Of a stretch of 64,000 nucleotides of DNA, positions 34,719-45,350 are shown piece after piece (position 1 is the stretch's first letter; every line of letters begins with the position of its first letter). The stretch is from Strongylocentrotus purpuratus (Eukaryota > Echinodermata > Echinoidea > Camarodonta > Strongylocentrotidae): the NCBI RefSeq assembly GCF_000002235.5, contig NW_022145604.1:31527857-31591856 (forward strand), given 5' to 3'. The notes under the pieces were generated by a model. The model saw nothing but the letters and a program-made list of their open reading frames with translations, had not been told where the DNA came from and made no database searches. The position numbers and the translations under genes were made by a program.

Positions 34719-35030
34719 TATAAATGGTTTGTTTTATTGAAAATCATCTCGCAGCCCGAAGGCTGAATTGTGTGACTTTTTACAAATTGATAAAAAAATT
34801 ACATTACAATAAATACATGTGAAATCAGACATTACAAGATATAAATTCAAAATTCGTTCAAGTTCATAGTAAAAATATAAAATATAAAGTTATATATAAA
34901 TGTGAACATGCAATAATATTTCCACTCCGATATTCATTGATTTTAAACGGGTCGTGTTTGTTTGTAACAATAGTTGCAATAGAGTTTAAAAGTGAATAAT
35001 TGCGTGATTTTAACAGATTAAAAAGCTCAG
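34719..35030 (-). mobile_element. LINE 3' tail in the array (family X)
   Basis: On the minus strand it ends in TTTTCAATAAAACAAACC. It has the hairpin-like CAGCCTTCGGGCTG just upstream, shared in form with the tail at 56379-56556 (CAGCCATCTGGCTG). TAATA at 34714-34718 and 35031-35035 may be the target duplication. No coding sequence remains. Confidence 0.65.
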
Positions 35031-35814
35031 TAATACGAAATGAGGTTCGCTATTCATAATAGGAGTAGAGGGCCGCTATTCATAATAGGAATAGAGGGTC
35101 GCCATTCATAATATTTTAACCATTCATAATACGAAATGAGGTTCGCTATTCATAATAGGAGTAGAGGGTCGCTATTCATAATACGAAAAGAGGGTCGCTA
35201 TTCATAATAGTGTCACTATTCATAATACGAAATGAGGTTCGCTATTCATAATACGAGTAGAGGTTCGCTATTCATAATAGGAGTAGAGGTTCGCTATTCA
35301 TAATAGGAGTAGAGGGTCGCTATTCATAATACGAAAAGAGGGTCGCTATTCATAATAGTGTCACTATTCATAAAACGAAATGAGGTTCGCTATTCATAAT
35401 AGGAGTAGGGTTTGCTATTCGTAATAGAAGTAGAGGGTCGATATTCATAATATGAATAAAGGGTCGCTATTCATAATAGGGTCACTATTCACAATACGAA
35501 ATGAGTGTCGCTATTCATAATAGGAATAGAGGTTCGCTATTCATAATACGAAATGAGTGTCGCTATTCATAATACGAAACGAGGGTCGCGATTTATAATA
35601 CGAAACTAGCGTCGCGATTCATAACACGAGAAGAGGGTCGCTATTCATAATACGAAACGAGGGTCGCTATTTTTAGTACGAAATTAGGGTCGCTATTCAT
35701 AATAGGAATAGAGGTTCGCTATTCATAATACGAAATGAGGGTCGCTATTTATAATAGGAGTAGAGGGTTGCTATTCATAATAGGAGTAGAGATTATCTAT
35801 TCATAATAGGAGTA
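35031..35814 (+). repeat. 26-bp minisatellite array 2b
   Basis: Continues the array after the LINE tail. The part from about 35430 belongs to a larger 933-bp tandem duplication. Confidence 0.9.
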
Positions 35815-36199
35815 TTTGAAATGGCATGCCTCCGTCGCATAATGGGGGTGACAAGACTAGACAAGCTCAAAAACACGCACATCAAAGAATCCCTCAACCT
35901 GGAACGAGATTTCATGGACAAAGTCTCGACTAAAAGACTCAAATATTTTGGTCACATCCTACGAATGAAATCCACAAGATACCCAAAAATTGCTGTTGAA
36001 GGAAACGTCGCAAGAAATCGACCCAGAGGCCGTCCACCCAAAAGATGGCTTGACTGCATCTCAGAGGACTGCAAAGCAAGATCCATACCAAGGCTGATAG
36101 ATGCTTCAAGATTGGCTGCAGACAGAAAGACTTGGCATACCATCACCATACAGAAGCCATCACGAGGCCCCTGGCCTGCGTGGACGGCATAAGTAAGTC
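35815..36199 (+). mobile_element. RTE LINE 3' end, first copy
   Basis: A 5'-truncated RTE-clade insertion flanked by the 10-bp target duplication AATAGGAGTA (35805-35814 and 36200-36209). The frame from 35821 gives MACLRRIMGVTRLDKLKNTH, then YFGHILRMKSTRYPKIAVEG, then RGRPPKRWLDCISEDCK and ADRKTWHTIT. This is the C-terminal block of RTE polymerases, close to that of the element at 11363-14127 (MACLRRIMGVTRFDRLRNTH). It ends in CGGCATAAGTAAGTC. The RT domain is absent. Confidence 0.88.
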
Positions 36200-36747
36200 A
36201 ATAGGAGTAGAGGTTCGCTATTCATAAGAGGAGTAGAGGGTCGATATTCATAATACGAAATGAGGGTCGCTATTCATAATAGGAATAGAGGTTCGCTATT
36301 AATAATAGGAGTAGAGGGTCGCTATTCATAATAGGAGTAGAGATTCGCTATTCATAATAGGAGTAGAGGGTCGATATTCATAATATGAATAAAGGGTCGC
36401 TATTCATAATAGGGTCACTATTCACAATACGAAATGAGTGTCGCTATTCATAATAGGAATAGAGGTTCGCTATTCATAATACGAAATGAGTGTCGCTATT
36501 CATAATACGAAACGAGGGTCGCGATTTATAATACGAAACTAGCGTCGCGATTCATAACACGAGAAGAGGGTCGCTATTCATAATACGAAACGAGGGTCGC
36601 TATTTTTAGTACGAAATTAGGGTCGCTATTCATAATAGGAATAGAGGTTCGCTATTCATAATACGAAATGAGGGTCGCTATTTATAATAGGAGTAGAGGG
36701 TTGCTATTCATAATAGGAGTAGAGATTATCTATTCATAATAGGAGTA
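36200..36747 (+). repeat. 26-bp minisatellite array 2c
   Basis: Array between the two RTE copies. It includes rare variants such as GTCGCGATTTATAATACG and GTCGCTATTTTTAGTACG that recur at the same phase in the preceding 933-bp copy. Confidence 0.9.
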
Positions 36748-37132
36748 TTTGAAATGGCATGCCTCCGTCGCATAATGGGGGTGACAAGACTAGACAAGCT
36801 CAAAAACACGCACATCAAAGAATCCCTCAACCTGGAACGAGATTTCATGGACAAAGTCTCGACTAAAAGACTCAAATATTTTGGTCACATCCTACGAATG
36901 AAATCCACAAGATACCCAAAAATTGCTGTTGAAGGAAACGTCGCAAGAAATCGACCCAGAGGCCGTCCACCCAAAAGATGGCTTGACTGCATCTCAGAGG
37001 ACTGCAAAGCAAGATCCATACCAAGGCTGATAGATGCTTCAAGATTGGCTGCAGACAGAAAGACTTGGCATACCATCACCATACAGAAGCCATCACGAGG
37101 CCCCTGGCCTGCGTGGACGGCATAAGTAAGTC
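36748..37132 (+). mobile_element. RTE LINE 3' end, second copy (by duplication)
   Basis: Identical by eye to 35815-36199, including the 123-codon frame and the AATAGGAGTA flanks. It arose by the 933-bp tandem duplication, not by a second retrotransposition. Confidence 0.9.
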
Positions 37133-37595
37133 AATAGGAGTAGAGGTTCGCTATTCATAAGAGGAGTAGAGGGTCGATATTCATAATACGAAATGAGGGT
37201 CGCTATTCATAATAGGAATAGAGGTTCGCTATTAATAATAGGAGTAGAGGGTCGCTATTCATAATAGGAGTAGAGATTCGCTATTCATAATAGGAGTAGA
37301 GGGTCGATATTCAAAATTTGAATAAAGGGTCGATATTCATAATAGGAATGAAGGGTCGCTATTCATAATAGGGTCAATATTCATAATACGAAATGAGGTT
37401 CGCTATTCATAATAGGAGTAGAGTGTCGCTATTCATAATTGGAGTATAGATTCGCTTATCATAATAGGAGCAGAGGTTCGCTATTCATAAAGGGAGTAGA
37501 GGTTCGCTTTTCACAATACGAAATGAGTGTCACTATTCATAATAGGAGTAGAGGGTCGCTATTCATAATACGGGATGAGGGTAGTTATTCATAAA
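37133..37595 (+). repeat. 26-bp minisatellite array 2d
   Basis: Array that leads into block B through the same boundary as array 1 into block A (GGGATGAGGGTAGTTATTCA, then TAAAATGAAATAGG). Confidence 0.9.
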
Positions 37596-38091
37596 ATGAA
37601 ATAGGCCTAAGCAATATCCCAAATGCTCATAACAAAGGGAAATATTGGACAGAGGACACCCCCAGGGCGACACATGGCCCTGAATATAAGTCTTGTTTTT
37701 AAGTAGGTATATTTCACCTTTTATCTTTGATAATTATATAGAGACATCTCTCGCCCTTATGGTGACGCAAGAAAGGAAAACATGAATACATATAATCGTA
37801 TCGTAATTTGAATACCATTGAAGCATTTATACACAGACCCTGCACGTAAATCCCATACATTATTCTGCCTGGTATTCTTAGAGTTAATTTTCGGGGAGGG
37901 TCCCCTTTTTGATAACGTGGCACCTCTTCTTGGCACCGCTTCAAATACTGAAGTGGGTACCAACATGCATGTGAAAACTCCATAAATTATGACCTCTGGT
38001 ATTCAGTTTATGACAAAATAGACTTCACGTAGTAAAAAAGACCTCCAAACTTATATCTTTACAACTAGCCGAACAATGAATTGAACTCTAT

Positions 38092-38282
38092 GGCCCGAAT
38101 TCACAAAGCAAGGTTTGAGCTCAGACCAAAGTTTGAGCTCAAACCTCCTTTTGTTTCGCCAAACCTCCCTTTGTTATTTACAAACCAGGTTTGTAAATAA
38201 CAAAAGGAGGTTTGGCGAAACAAAAGGAGGTTTGAGGTCAAACCTTGGTCTGAGCTCAAACCTTGCTTTGTGAATTCGGGCC
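38092..38282. mobile_element. Palindromic MITE with empty site in block A
   Basis: The element begins GGCCCGAATTCACAAAGCAA and ends with the reverse complement. The arms of about 95 bases differ at only three or four positions. Internal repeats include GGTTTGAGCTCAAACC-like and AAAGGAGGTTTG motifs. Block A near 26540 reads ACTCTATCGTTTCGAGAG without the insert. TAT stands on both sides here (38089-38091 and 38283-38285), so the target duplication is TAT, or TA within it. This would fit a TA- or 3-bp-duplicating superfamily. Confidence 0.85.
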
Positions 38283-38837
38283 TATCGTTTCGAGAGATAT
38301 TTAAAAAAATGTCGTTATAAGTGGAATTACATGAAAAGAGGGAGGAATCAAACACTGGAAGGTTTGCTCCACCGAGGGCATTAATACCATTGTAAATAAG
38401 AACAATTGAGCGATAAAAAGCAGCACGTGTAAAAGGGATTTTACAATGGCTGGCATATGGTACGGTAAAGGTAACATATATGACTCTTTATCCAACGTAA
38501 ACCCGTTCAATAACTTGGTAAATGGAACAGGTTAGAGCCCGTATTATGAATATACATAAACGCGGTTTGGCCAGGAAGCTGGTTTGATAATGACCAGGGT
38601 ATTGATGATCGGACAGTGGACTAGAGTTCTGTGTTCTCAATCAATTTTCAGTGGCGATGAAAGGCTACCCATATATTTGTGTGTATGTGTGAGGTGGGAG
38701 GGGGGTTTAATTGTGATCTTGAATGTAACACACCGATTTTTGTATTGACCCTTTATGCTTTGAGATTGAACGATAAACTTCTAACGTGAATTTCTATAAT
38801 GATTATAATTTCCTACTACCCTCAAAGCCGCTGGATA

Positions 38838-39175
38838 GAGATAATAGGTCCGTTAACACAAAACAATTTGTGCGATTTGGATCGCGAAGCAAAGACTGAT
38901 TGTTGGGGCGACCATTCGAACACAGGGAGAATTCTCACTCGATGGCAAGAACGTCTAAACAGCGAGTGAGTGAACCTCGACGGAGTTAGCTCGCTTGGAA
39001 TCCTGGAATTAAATAAATCGATGTTTGATTCTCAATTCATTCACACATTCGCGAAGATTGGTGAAATTATTCTGTCCACACACGCACAAAAAAAACCAAA
39101 AAAATCGGATCTCGATGCAAAAGTCGATTTTTAAATATCACTTTTTTGTAGGTGTAAACGCCGTATTATGAAGGC
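38838..39175. mobile_element. Block B copy of the possible hAT-type MITE
   Basis: The counterpart of 27014-27336 with small differences (GGTCCGTTAACAC at the left end, GTAAACGCCGTATTATG at the right). Confidence 0.5.
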
Positions 39176-39489
39176 TAATATGAAAAGGGTGTGGCGTTGA
39201 CAAAGACATTTGAGGAAAGAAACCTCGACTTAAAATGTTAAAATGCATACAATACTTACAATTAAAAGAAAAGTAAAGGTCGACACTTTTTACCCACTTT
39301 AAAATGTAATCCGTTGGTTTGGTTCTTCTTTTTTATGGTCAGAACGGTCAACAAAATTAATTTGGGAAAGCTTTGTGCTCGACACTGCTAAGTTTTATGG
39401 TAACTAAGGACTTTTGCTACTACTTCTTGAACTGGTCAGAATTACACACGCCTTTTCTCTTAGTCAAAAAGCAATGTGGACTTGACTAT

Positions 39490-39622
39490 TTCCCGCTTAC
39501 ATGACGTATGTTACATGACGTATATTGCATGACATATGTTACATGACGTATGTTAAATGACGTATGTTACATGACGTATGTTACATAACGTATGTTACAT
39601 GACGTATGTTGCATGTCAGTAA
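39490..39622 (+). repeat. 14-bp tandem repeat, expanded in block B
   Basis: Eight or nine copies of a 14-base unit, ACATGACGTATGTT with variants. Block A has only about two copies at the same place (27668-27700). Each unit carries TGACGTA, which resembles a cAMP-response half site. Confidence 0.85.
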
Positions 39623-40651
39623 AGGGTTACCGTACTTTATCATCTGTGATTCCATCATGAAAGGCAGATTTGTACATTGTTTGGAAAGAGTGCAAAACAC
39701 CTTTCAAGTCTACTGTAGATCAATAGAGTATTTTCGCATGATTTGATGTAATTTCACGCACAATTTCGTAATGTTAACCCACACTTTGCCATTAAAGCTC
39801 TTCCATACAGACCCTGCACGTAAACCCTATACATTATCTTGCCTGGTATTCTTAGAGTTAATTTTCGAGGGGATTCCCCTTTTTGATAAGGTGGCGCCTG
39901 TTCTTGTCACCGCTTCAATTCTAAATTGAATACCATTGTGTTTGTGTACCCTCCAGGAATTTCAACCTCTTTGTTATTCAGTTTTGTAACAAAATAGAAT
40001 TTACGAATTTATCATTTTAAAAAGAGCCAAACAAAGTATTGAACTCTATCATTTCGAGAAGAAAATGCGGAATGAAATGTAAAGAGGGATGCATCAAACA
40101 CCGGATAGTTTTATATTCTACATGCTCAATCAAGGGAATAAAAACGATTAGAAATAAGAATACTTGAGAGATAAAAATCCGAACGTGTAATTAGATAGTA
40201 GAATGTCTGGCCCTGGAACGACGAGGATAACATTTCTGGCCTTTTATCCAACCTGACTCTGTTCAATAATTATACCAATGATAGCAGCTTACAGCCTTCT
40301 GGACTTGATAACTTCCCGCTTACATGACGTATTTTGCATCTCAGTGAATGGTTACTGTACTTTATTATCTATGATTCCATCATGAAAGGACAGTATGTAC
40401 ATTGTTTGAAAGGAATGCAACACACATTTCAAGTCCATTGTAGATCAATAGAGTCATTTTGAATATTTTGATATGATTTCAGGCACAATCTTGTCACGAT
40501 AACCCACACACTGTGCCGGTAAAGCATATCTGTACTCACATTGCACGTAAATCCCATATATTATTCTGCATGGTATTCTTAGAGTTAAATTCTATTGAGA
40601 TTCTCCTTTTGATTATGTGACGCCTGTTTTTGGCATCGTTTCAAATACTGA

Positions 40652-40880
40652 AAGGCGTACCAACCGGGAGGTCGTGGGTTCGAACCCCGGCCGCGTCATA
40701 CCAAAAAGACGTTAAAAGATGGGAGTTGTTGCTAACTTGTTTGGCGTTCAACAATAAGGGATAGAGCAACGTCGATCTGGCGCTACTCAGTGGCTGCCGG
40801 GCTCACGATCAATTGGGCAAAAAGAATTTCCGTTTCGGTTTATTAAATTTGGAGTGGACTATTAGGCTATTATTATTATT
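40652..40880 (+). repeat. tRNA-derived SINE in block B
   Basis: The counterpart of 32274-32501, with the same B box (GGTTCGAACCCC) and ATT tail. It is inherited through the block duplication. Confidence 0.75.
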
Positions 40881-41206
40881 GTGCGTGTGAGCATCCATGA
40901 ATATTTCCTCTTTGTTTTTTAGTTTTGTGCCAAAATTGGAATTCACGAAGTTAAAGAGGCTACGTGGTTTATTTATGTACAACTAGCCAAACAAAGTATT
41001 GAACTATATCATTTAGAAAGAAATAGTGGATAGGAAGAGGGGAGAATCAAGCACCGGATGGTTTTACCCGATATACTGTATGCTATTTATTGTTCTTTGT
41101 TATATTCCATGGAGGAGTTGGTAGGGGGTAGTGGAAGGGGTTGGTGGTATCAAGAGGGTGGTGAGATGAGGTGTGATCAATACGGGGGATATTGTATTGG
41201 GGTCCA

Positions 41207-41638
41207 TTCGCTATACATAAGGACCGTTATTCATAAGGCGGCTATTCATAAAGACCGCTATTCATAAGGACCGCTATTCGTAAGGACCGCTATTCATAAC
41301 GTGGAACTTCCTATAGCTGCATTTCCGCTATTCATAATGGAAAAAGAGGGTCACTATTCATAAAGAATTAAGGTTCGCTATTCATAAAGACAGCTATTCA
41401 TAACGTGGAACTTCCTATACCTGCAGGTCCGCTATTTATAATGGTAAAAGAGGGTCACTATTCATAAAGAAAAAAGGTTCGTTAATCATAAGGACCGCTA
41501 TTCATAATATGAAATCAGGGTCGCCATTCATAATACGACAAGAGGGTCGTTATTCATAATACGAAATGAGGTTCATTACTCGTAAGGGTCGCTATTCATA
41601 AAACGAGAAGAGGATCGCTATTCATAATACGACAAGAG
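41207..41638 (+). repeat. 26-bp minisatellite array 3
   Basis: The array begins, as at 33961, with short AAGGACCGCTATTCAT units and then passes to the 26-base unit. It is interrupted at 41639 by a LINE. Confidence 0.9.
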
Positions 41639-43827
41639 AAAATATCATAGAATGGAGAGATTTTAAGGGTTTTGAGTTTGCAGAATTCAATATTTTACTT
41701 TCCCAAGTGCATTTTGAAGAATTATATCAGTGTAAGGATGTTAACTGTGCATGGGATATATGGTACAATCCGATAATGGAAATTGTAAATATGTGTGCAC
41801 CATACAAAAGAAAACGTCTAAGAAATAATCCATGTCCTTGGGTGACAGGTGACGTCATTAAATTGATGAACACGAGGGACTACCTTCGTGATAAAGCAAT
41901 ACAGCTCTCGTCATCAGATTTTTGTGAACAATATACAAAATGCAGAAATCTTATCACACGTGAACTCAAAAATCTTTAAAAATCATACATTACTTCATTA
42001 TTGAACGACAAATCAGGAAACGCAAATGCGTTATTGGATGTTACGCGACGTCTTACTAAGAAAAGTCAGTCTAAAAATATAATATTGAATGTAAACGATG
42101 TTGAAATATCAGACTTGAAGGAGGTTGTTGAATATTTTAATACGTATTTTGTTGACTCCGTTTCTGAACTCACTAAAGGTTTTGAGCTCGAGACCGAAAC
42201 TATCAAGAGATGTGAATCACTTGAAGAAAATCTGGAAAAACAAACAAACGGTGATTTACTTTACTTTTCAAATATCTCGATAGATTTCGTCATCAAACAG
42301 ATAAAATCATATACTTGCAAAAAAGCAACTGGGTGTGATGAACTCTCTGTTAAAATACTGAAATATATCTGTGATATTCCTCATGTAATGGAAAGTTTAG
42401 TATATATACTCAATTTGTCTTTGCATTCTTCAGTATACCCTGATGCTTGGAAAATAGCCCGAGTCAAGCCTATTCCCAAAGGAGGGGATACAGTCATAAT
42501 GAAAAACTGCAGACCCGTGTCTATACTGCCGATTTTATCTAAAATAATTGAAAGGGCGGTTTATTTAAATATCTTTGAATATCTGTCTCAGCATAATCTA
42601 TTTTATAAGAACCAATTTGGATTTCGTCCTAAGCACTCATGTGAAACAGCCCTATTGTGCATGGTTAACCAGTGGTCAGTCAATGTAGACAAAGGGTATT
42701 TGAATGGTGTAGCTTTTATAGATCTCCGACGTGCATTCGATACAGTCAACCACTCTCTCCTCTTAAATAGATTACATCAATATGGTTGCTCTCCGCATGT
42801 AATTAAATGGTTTGAATCATACTTGAAAAATCGCCAACAATTTGTCTCATTAGTGAAAGAAAAATCAACATTTAGAAATATAACAATGGGAGTTCCACAA
42901 GGGTCCATCCTGGCCCCGCTCCTTTTTACTCTATTTGTTAATGACCTCCCATGTTCCATCTCAAATGGCATTGTTTATATGTATGCGGATGATACTACTA
43001 TTTCTGTATGTGGAAAAACTAAGCAAGAGGTAGAACTCAAACTGACAAAAGCTCTTGGTGAACTGAATTCTTGGCTGAATAAAAATAAGTTGATTTTGAA
43101 TAGTGATAAAACCAAAACGATGCTGCTAGGATCAAAGCAAAAGCTTAGATCATTAGATAACAGTATGCTGTCGATTGAATTAAATAGATGCCAATTGGAA
43201 TGTGTATATACATATAAATGTTTTGGAGTTATAATTGATAACAGTCTTGACTTTAAAAAACATATCGAAAGTAATGCTTTAACTGTGAAACAGAAATTAG
43301 GAACTATTCGTCGATGTAAACATTATTTTGATAAAGCACAATTGAACAAACTGTACTGGGCTTTTGTAGTGCCCCATTTAATGTACTGTTGTACCGTTTG
43401 GTCTGGGAGATCTGAAGCAAACCATAGTAAACTGGAAAGATTACATAAGAGGGCAGCATATATGATATCTCGTTTTTCCTGGGAAACCCCATCTGAACAA
43501 GTGTTTGAAATTCTATCCTGGCCGAAAGTAGATCATCTGTTTTTTAGAGCATCTTGTTGCATGATTCATAAATGCTTACATAAAGCTGCACCTGAAGTAC
43601 TAGGTGATAAGTTTATTTATATTGAAGCGATATCATCTCGAACAACAAGGAGCACAAATAAGATGCTAATTAGGATGCCACATGTTCGTACGACCTTTTA
43701 TCAGAAGTCATTTCTTGTCACAGGTCCATCAAACTGGAATAAATTACCCGAACGTATTCGATTTATAAAAAATATGAAACCATTTAAACAAGAATTGGCA
43801 AAATGGCAAAAGACATCCACATTTTAA
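41639..43827 (+). CDS. LINE linker and reverse transcriptase, one in-frame stop
   Basis: The frame is open from the truncation point (NIIEWRDFKGFEFAEFNILL) through the linker block RLRNNPCPWVTGDVIKLMNT. A single stop at 41977-41979 interrupts it, and it continues in the same frame to 43827. RT blocks are KKATGCDELSVKILKYI, PIPKGGDTVIMKNCRPVSIL, NQFGFRPKHSCETALLCMV, FIDLRRAFDTVNHSLLLNRL, GVPQGSILAPLLFTLFVNDL and the catalytic YADD at 42982-42993. The thumb and C-terminal blocks (YKCFGVIIDNSLDFK, LERLHKRAAYMISR, FLVTGPSNWNKLPERIR) are present. The endonuclease is missing. One nonsense change in about 730 codons suggests a fairly young copy. Assignment within the CR1/L2/Jockey group is not resolved. 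Confidence 0.88.
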
Positions 43828-44382
43828 TATGATTATGGTATGATATAACTCTTCTTTCTCTCCTCTTGTTATATATTTTATCATATCTTCTTCTTGTTTT
43901 CTCTCGTTGGTCTGTTATTGTGGTTGTATGTTGCTGTTGTTGTTGTGTTTTTATTAATAACTTTTTACTGTTTGCTTCAATAGGATATATGGCATTTACA
44001 TATTTGTATCATATACATTTTACTAATTTCGTTATTCTCTATGTTCAAATTCTTTTTTATAACCTGGTTTGCAATTTTAGTTTGTTAAAATCGTATTTTG
44101 TAACTTTCTATATTTATTTATATTTTTATATTTGTATCATATACATTTTAATCATTTCGTTATTCTTTATAATCAAATCCTTATTTATAACCTGGTTTGC
44201 AATTTTTTGTTTGTTAAAATCGAATTTTGTAATTTTCTATATTTATTTATATTTTGATATGTTGATGAAATGTATATACTTGTTTGTGTCATGAAGGGCC
44301 TCAACGAAAACCAGTATTTGTTTGCTGACTGGGCTACCCTTCTTTTTAAAGATGTGTTATAAATTTAAAAAAAAAAAAAAAA
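41639..44382 (+). mobile_element. CR1/Jockey-group LINE inserted in the array
   Basis: A 5'-truncated element ending in an 18-base poly-A run at about 44366-44383. The 3' UTR contains GGGCCTCAACGAAAACCAGT and GACTGGGCTACCCTTCTTTT, a wording typical of LINE tails of this group. AGAG at 41635-41638 and 44383-44386 is the shortest consistent target duplication. The array resumes for only 11-14 bases before the next LINE. Confidence 0.88.
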
Positions 44383-44396
44383 AGAGGGTCGCTATT

Positions 44397-45350
44397 GATT
44401 TTATTTTATTTCTGCATTTTTCCAATTATAATAACAGAATAACAAAGAACATAAACGTAAGGTATAATACAAAATATAGATACAATGATAACTTCATGTC
44501 AAAATTTTATTATTATTTTGTTTACGTATGTACATATAATAACGAAACTTAACATATTATTATTAATTTAAAGTATAATCCAAAACTATCAGTTAAAAAG
44601 GTGCAGGAGACCGCAATCATAAGCGAAGCTTGACTAGGATGGCGGCCTCAAAAAGAAAAAGAAAAAAATCTTAAGGTAAAACTAAAATGTGTTTTAACGT
44701 TCTTTGTGTATGAGTTTGTGAGTGTGCTGTGTGAGTGTGTATTGTGTGTGTGTAAGCGTGTGTGCAGGTGTATGTGTGGGTGCGCGCGTGCGTGTGTGTG
44801 TATGTATGTGTGTGTGCATATACGCGCAAGCGTGCGTGTTGGTATGTGTAGCGAATATTGGATGTGCACGTAACTCTCTGTTGGATGTGGAGTGGAAATA
44901 AAATGTAGCCTTTTCAATAAAGGAAACCAAGAATACGAAATAGAATACGAAATTTGCAAACATGAGTTGCAATTAATGTGACCAATATTTGAGATATGAA
45001 TAATAATTGCCTCGTGCATGTTGAAATCAATTATGTAGGTACGTCGATATCAGAGATTTTTTAAGAGATGCTTTAAAAGAATAGAGAGATGAACAATGCC
45101 TTATTGAATTTGGTATGGAGTTCCAAACATCTGGTCCATGATGTCTTATTGATTTTTGGGCTAAAATTATTTTAGGATTTTCTAAGTGATAATTCGTTGA
45201 ACAACGGGTGGGATATGTGTGAATGTTTGAGTTTAAACTGTAAATGTTGTGAAATAAGGATGGTAGTTGATTATGAGAATATTTATACATGAAAATGTCT
45301 GACAAATGTGAATATCTTGTATTTTTAATGTTTTTAAACGATGAAAGAAA
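44397..45350 (-). mobile_element. 5'-truncated CR1-like LINE (family Y), minus strand
   Basis: The coding remnant at 45305-45027 (minus) reads NIHTYPTRCSTNYHLENPKI, then QKSIRHHGPDVWNSIPNSIR, matching the C-terminus of the element at 56916-58969 (VHTYPTRISGNFHLTNPKLL, SIRHHGPDIWNNFSDNIK). The 3' UTR shares GAGGCCGCCAT and GCGGTCTCCTGC with that element, holds a long CA/GT-rich simple repeat (about 44700-44860) and ends in GCAGAAATAAAATAAAATC. GGGTCGCTATT at 44386-44396 and 45351-45361 is the target duplication. Confidence 0.85.

Larger units (their letters stand above)
35430..37300 (+). repeat. 933-bp tandem duplication inside the array
   Basis: About 35430-36363 and 36364-37296 read as essentially the same sequence. 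Each holds the same series of variant 26-bp units and the same 385-bp RTE fragment. Corresponding positions differ by 933 throughout. At the right end the match breaks where the first copy has TTCATAATATGAATAAAG and the second has TTCAAAATTTGAATAAAG. Confidence 0.93.
37596..41206. repeat. Block B of the complex repeat
   Basis: A close counterpart of block A in the same orientation. It holds three sub-units (CGTAAATCCCATACATTATT or close variants near 37850, 39820 and 40545). The spacing between the last two is about 725 bp, the same as in A. It carries its own 191-bp palindromic MITE and an expanded 14-bp tandem repeat, and lacks the LINE and the foldback element of A. Confidence 0.85.

Noticed and set aside
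44648-45019. His/Thr-rich frames on the minus strand
   Set aside because: They read a CA/GT microsatellite within a LINE 3' UTR.
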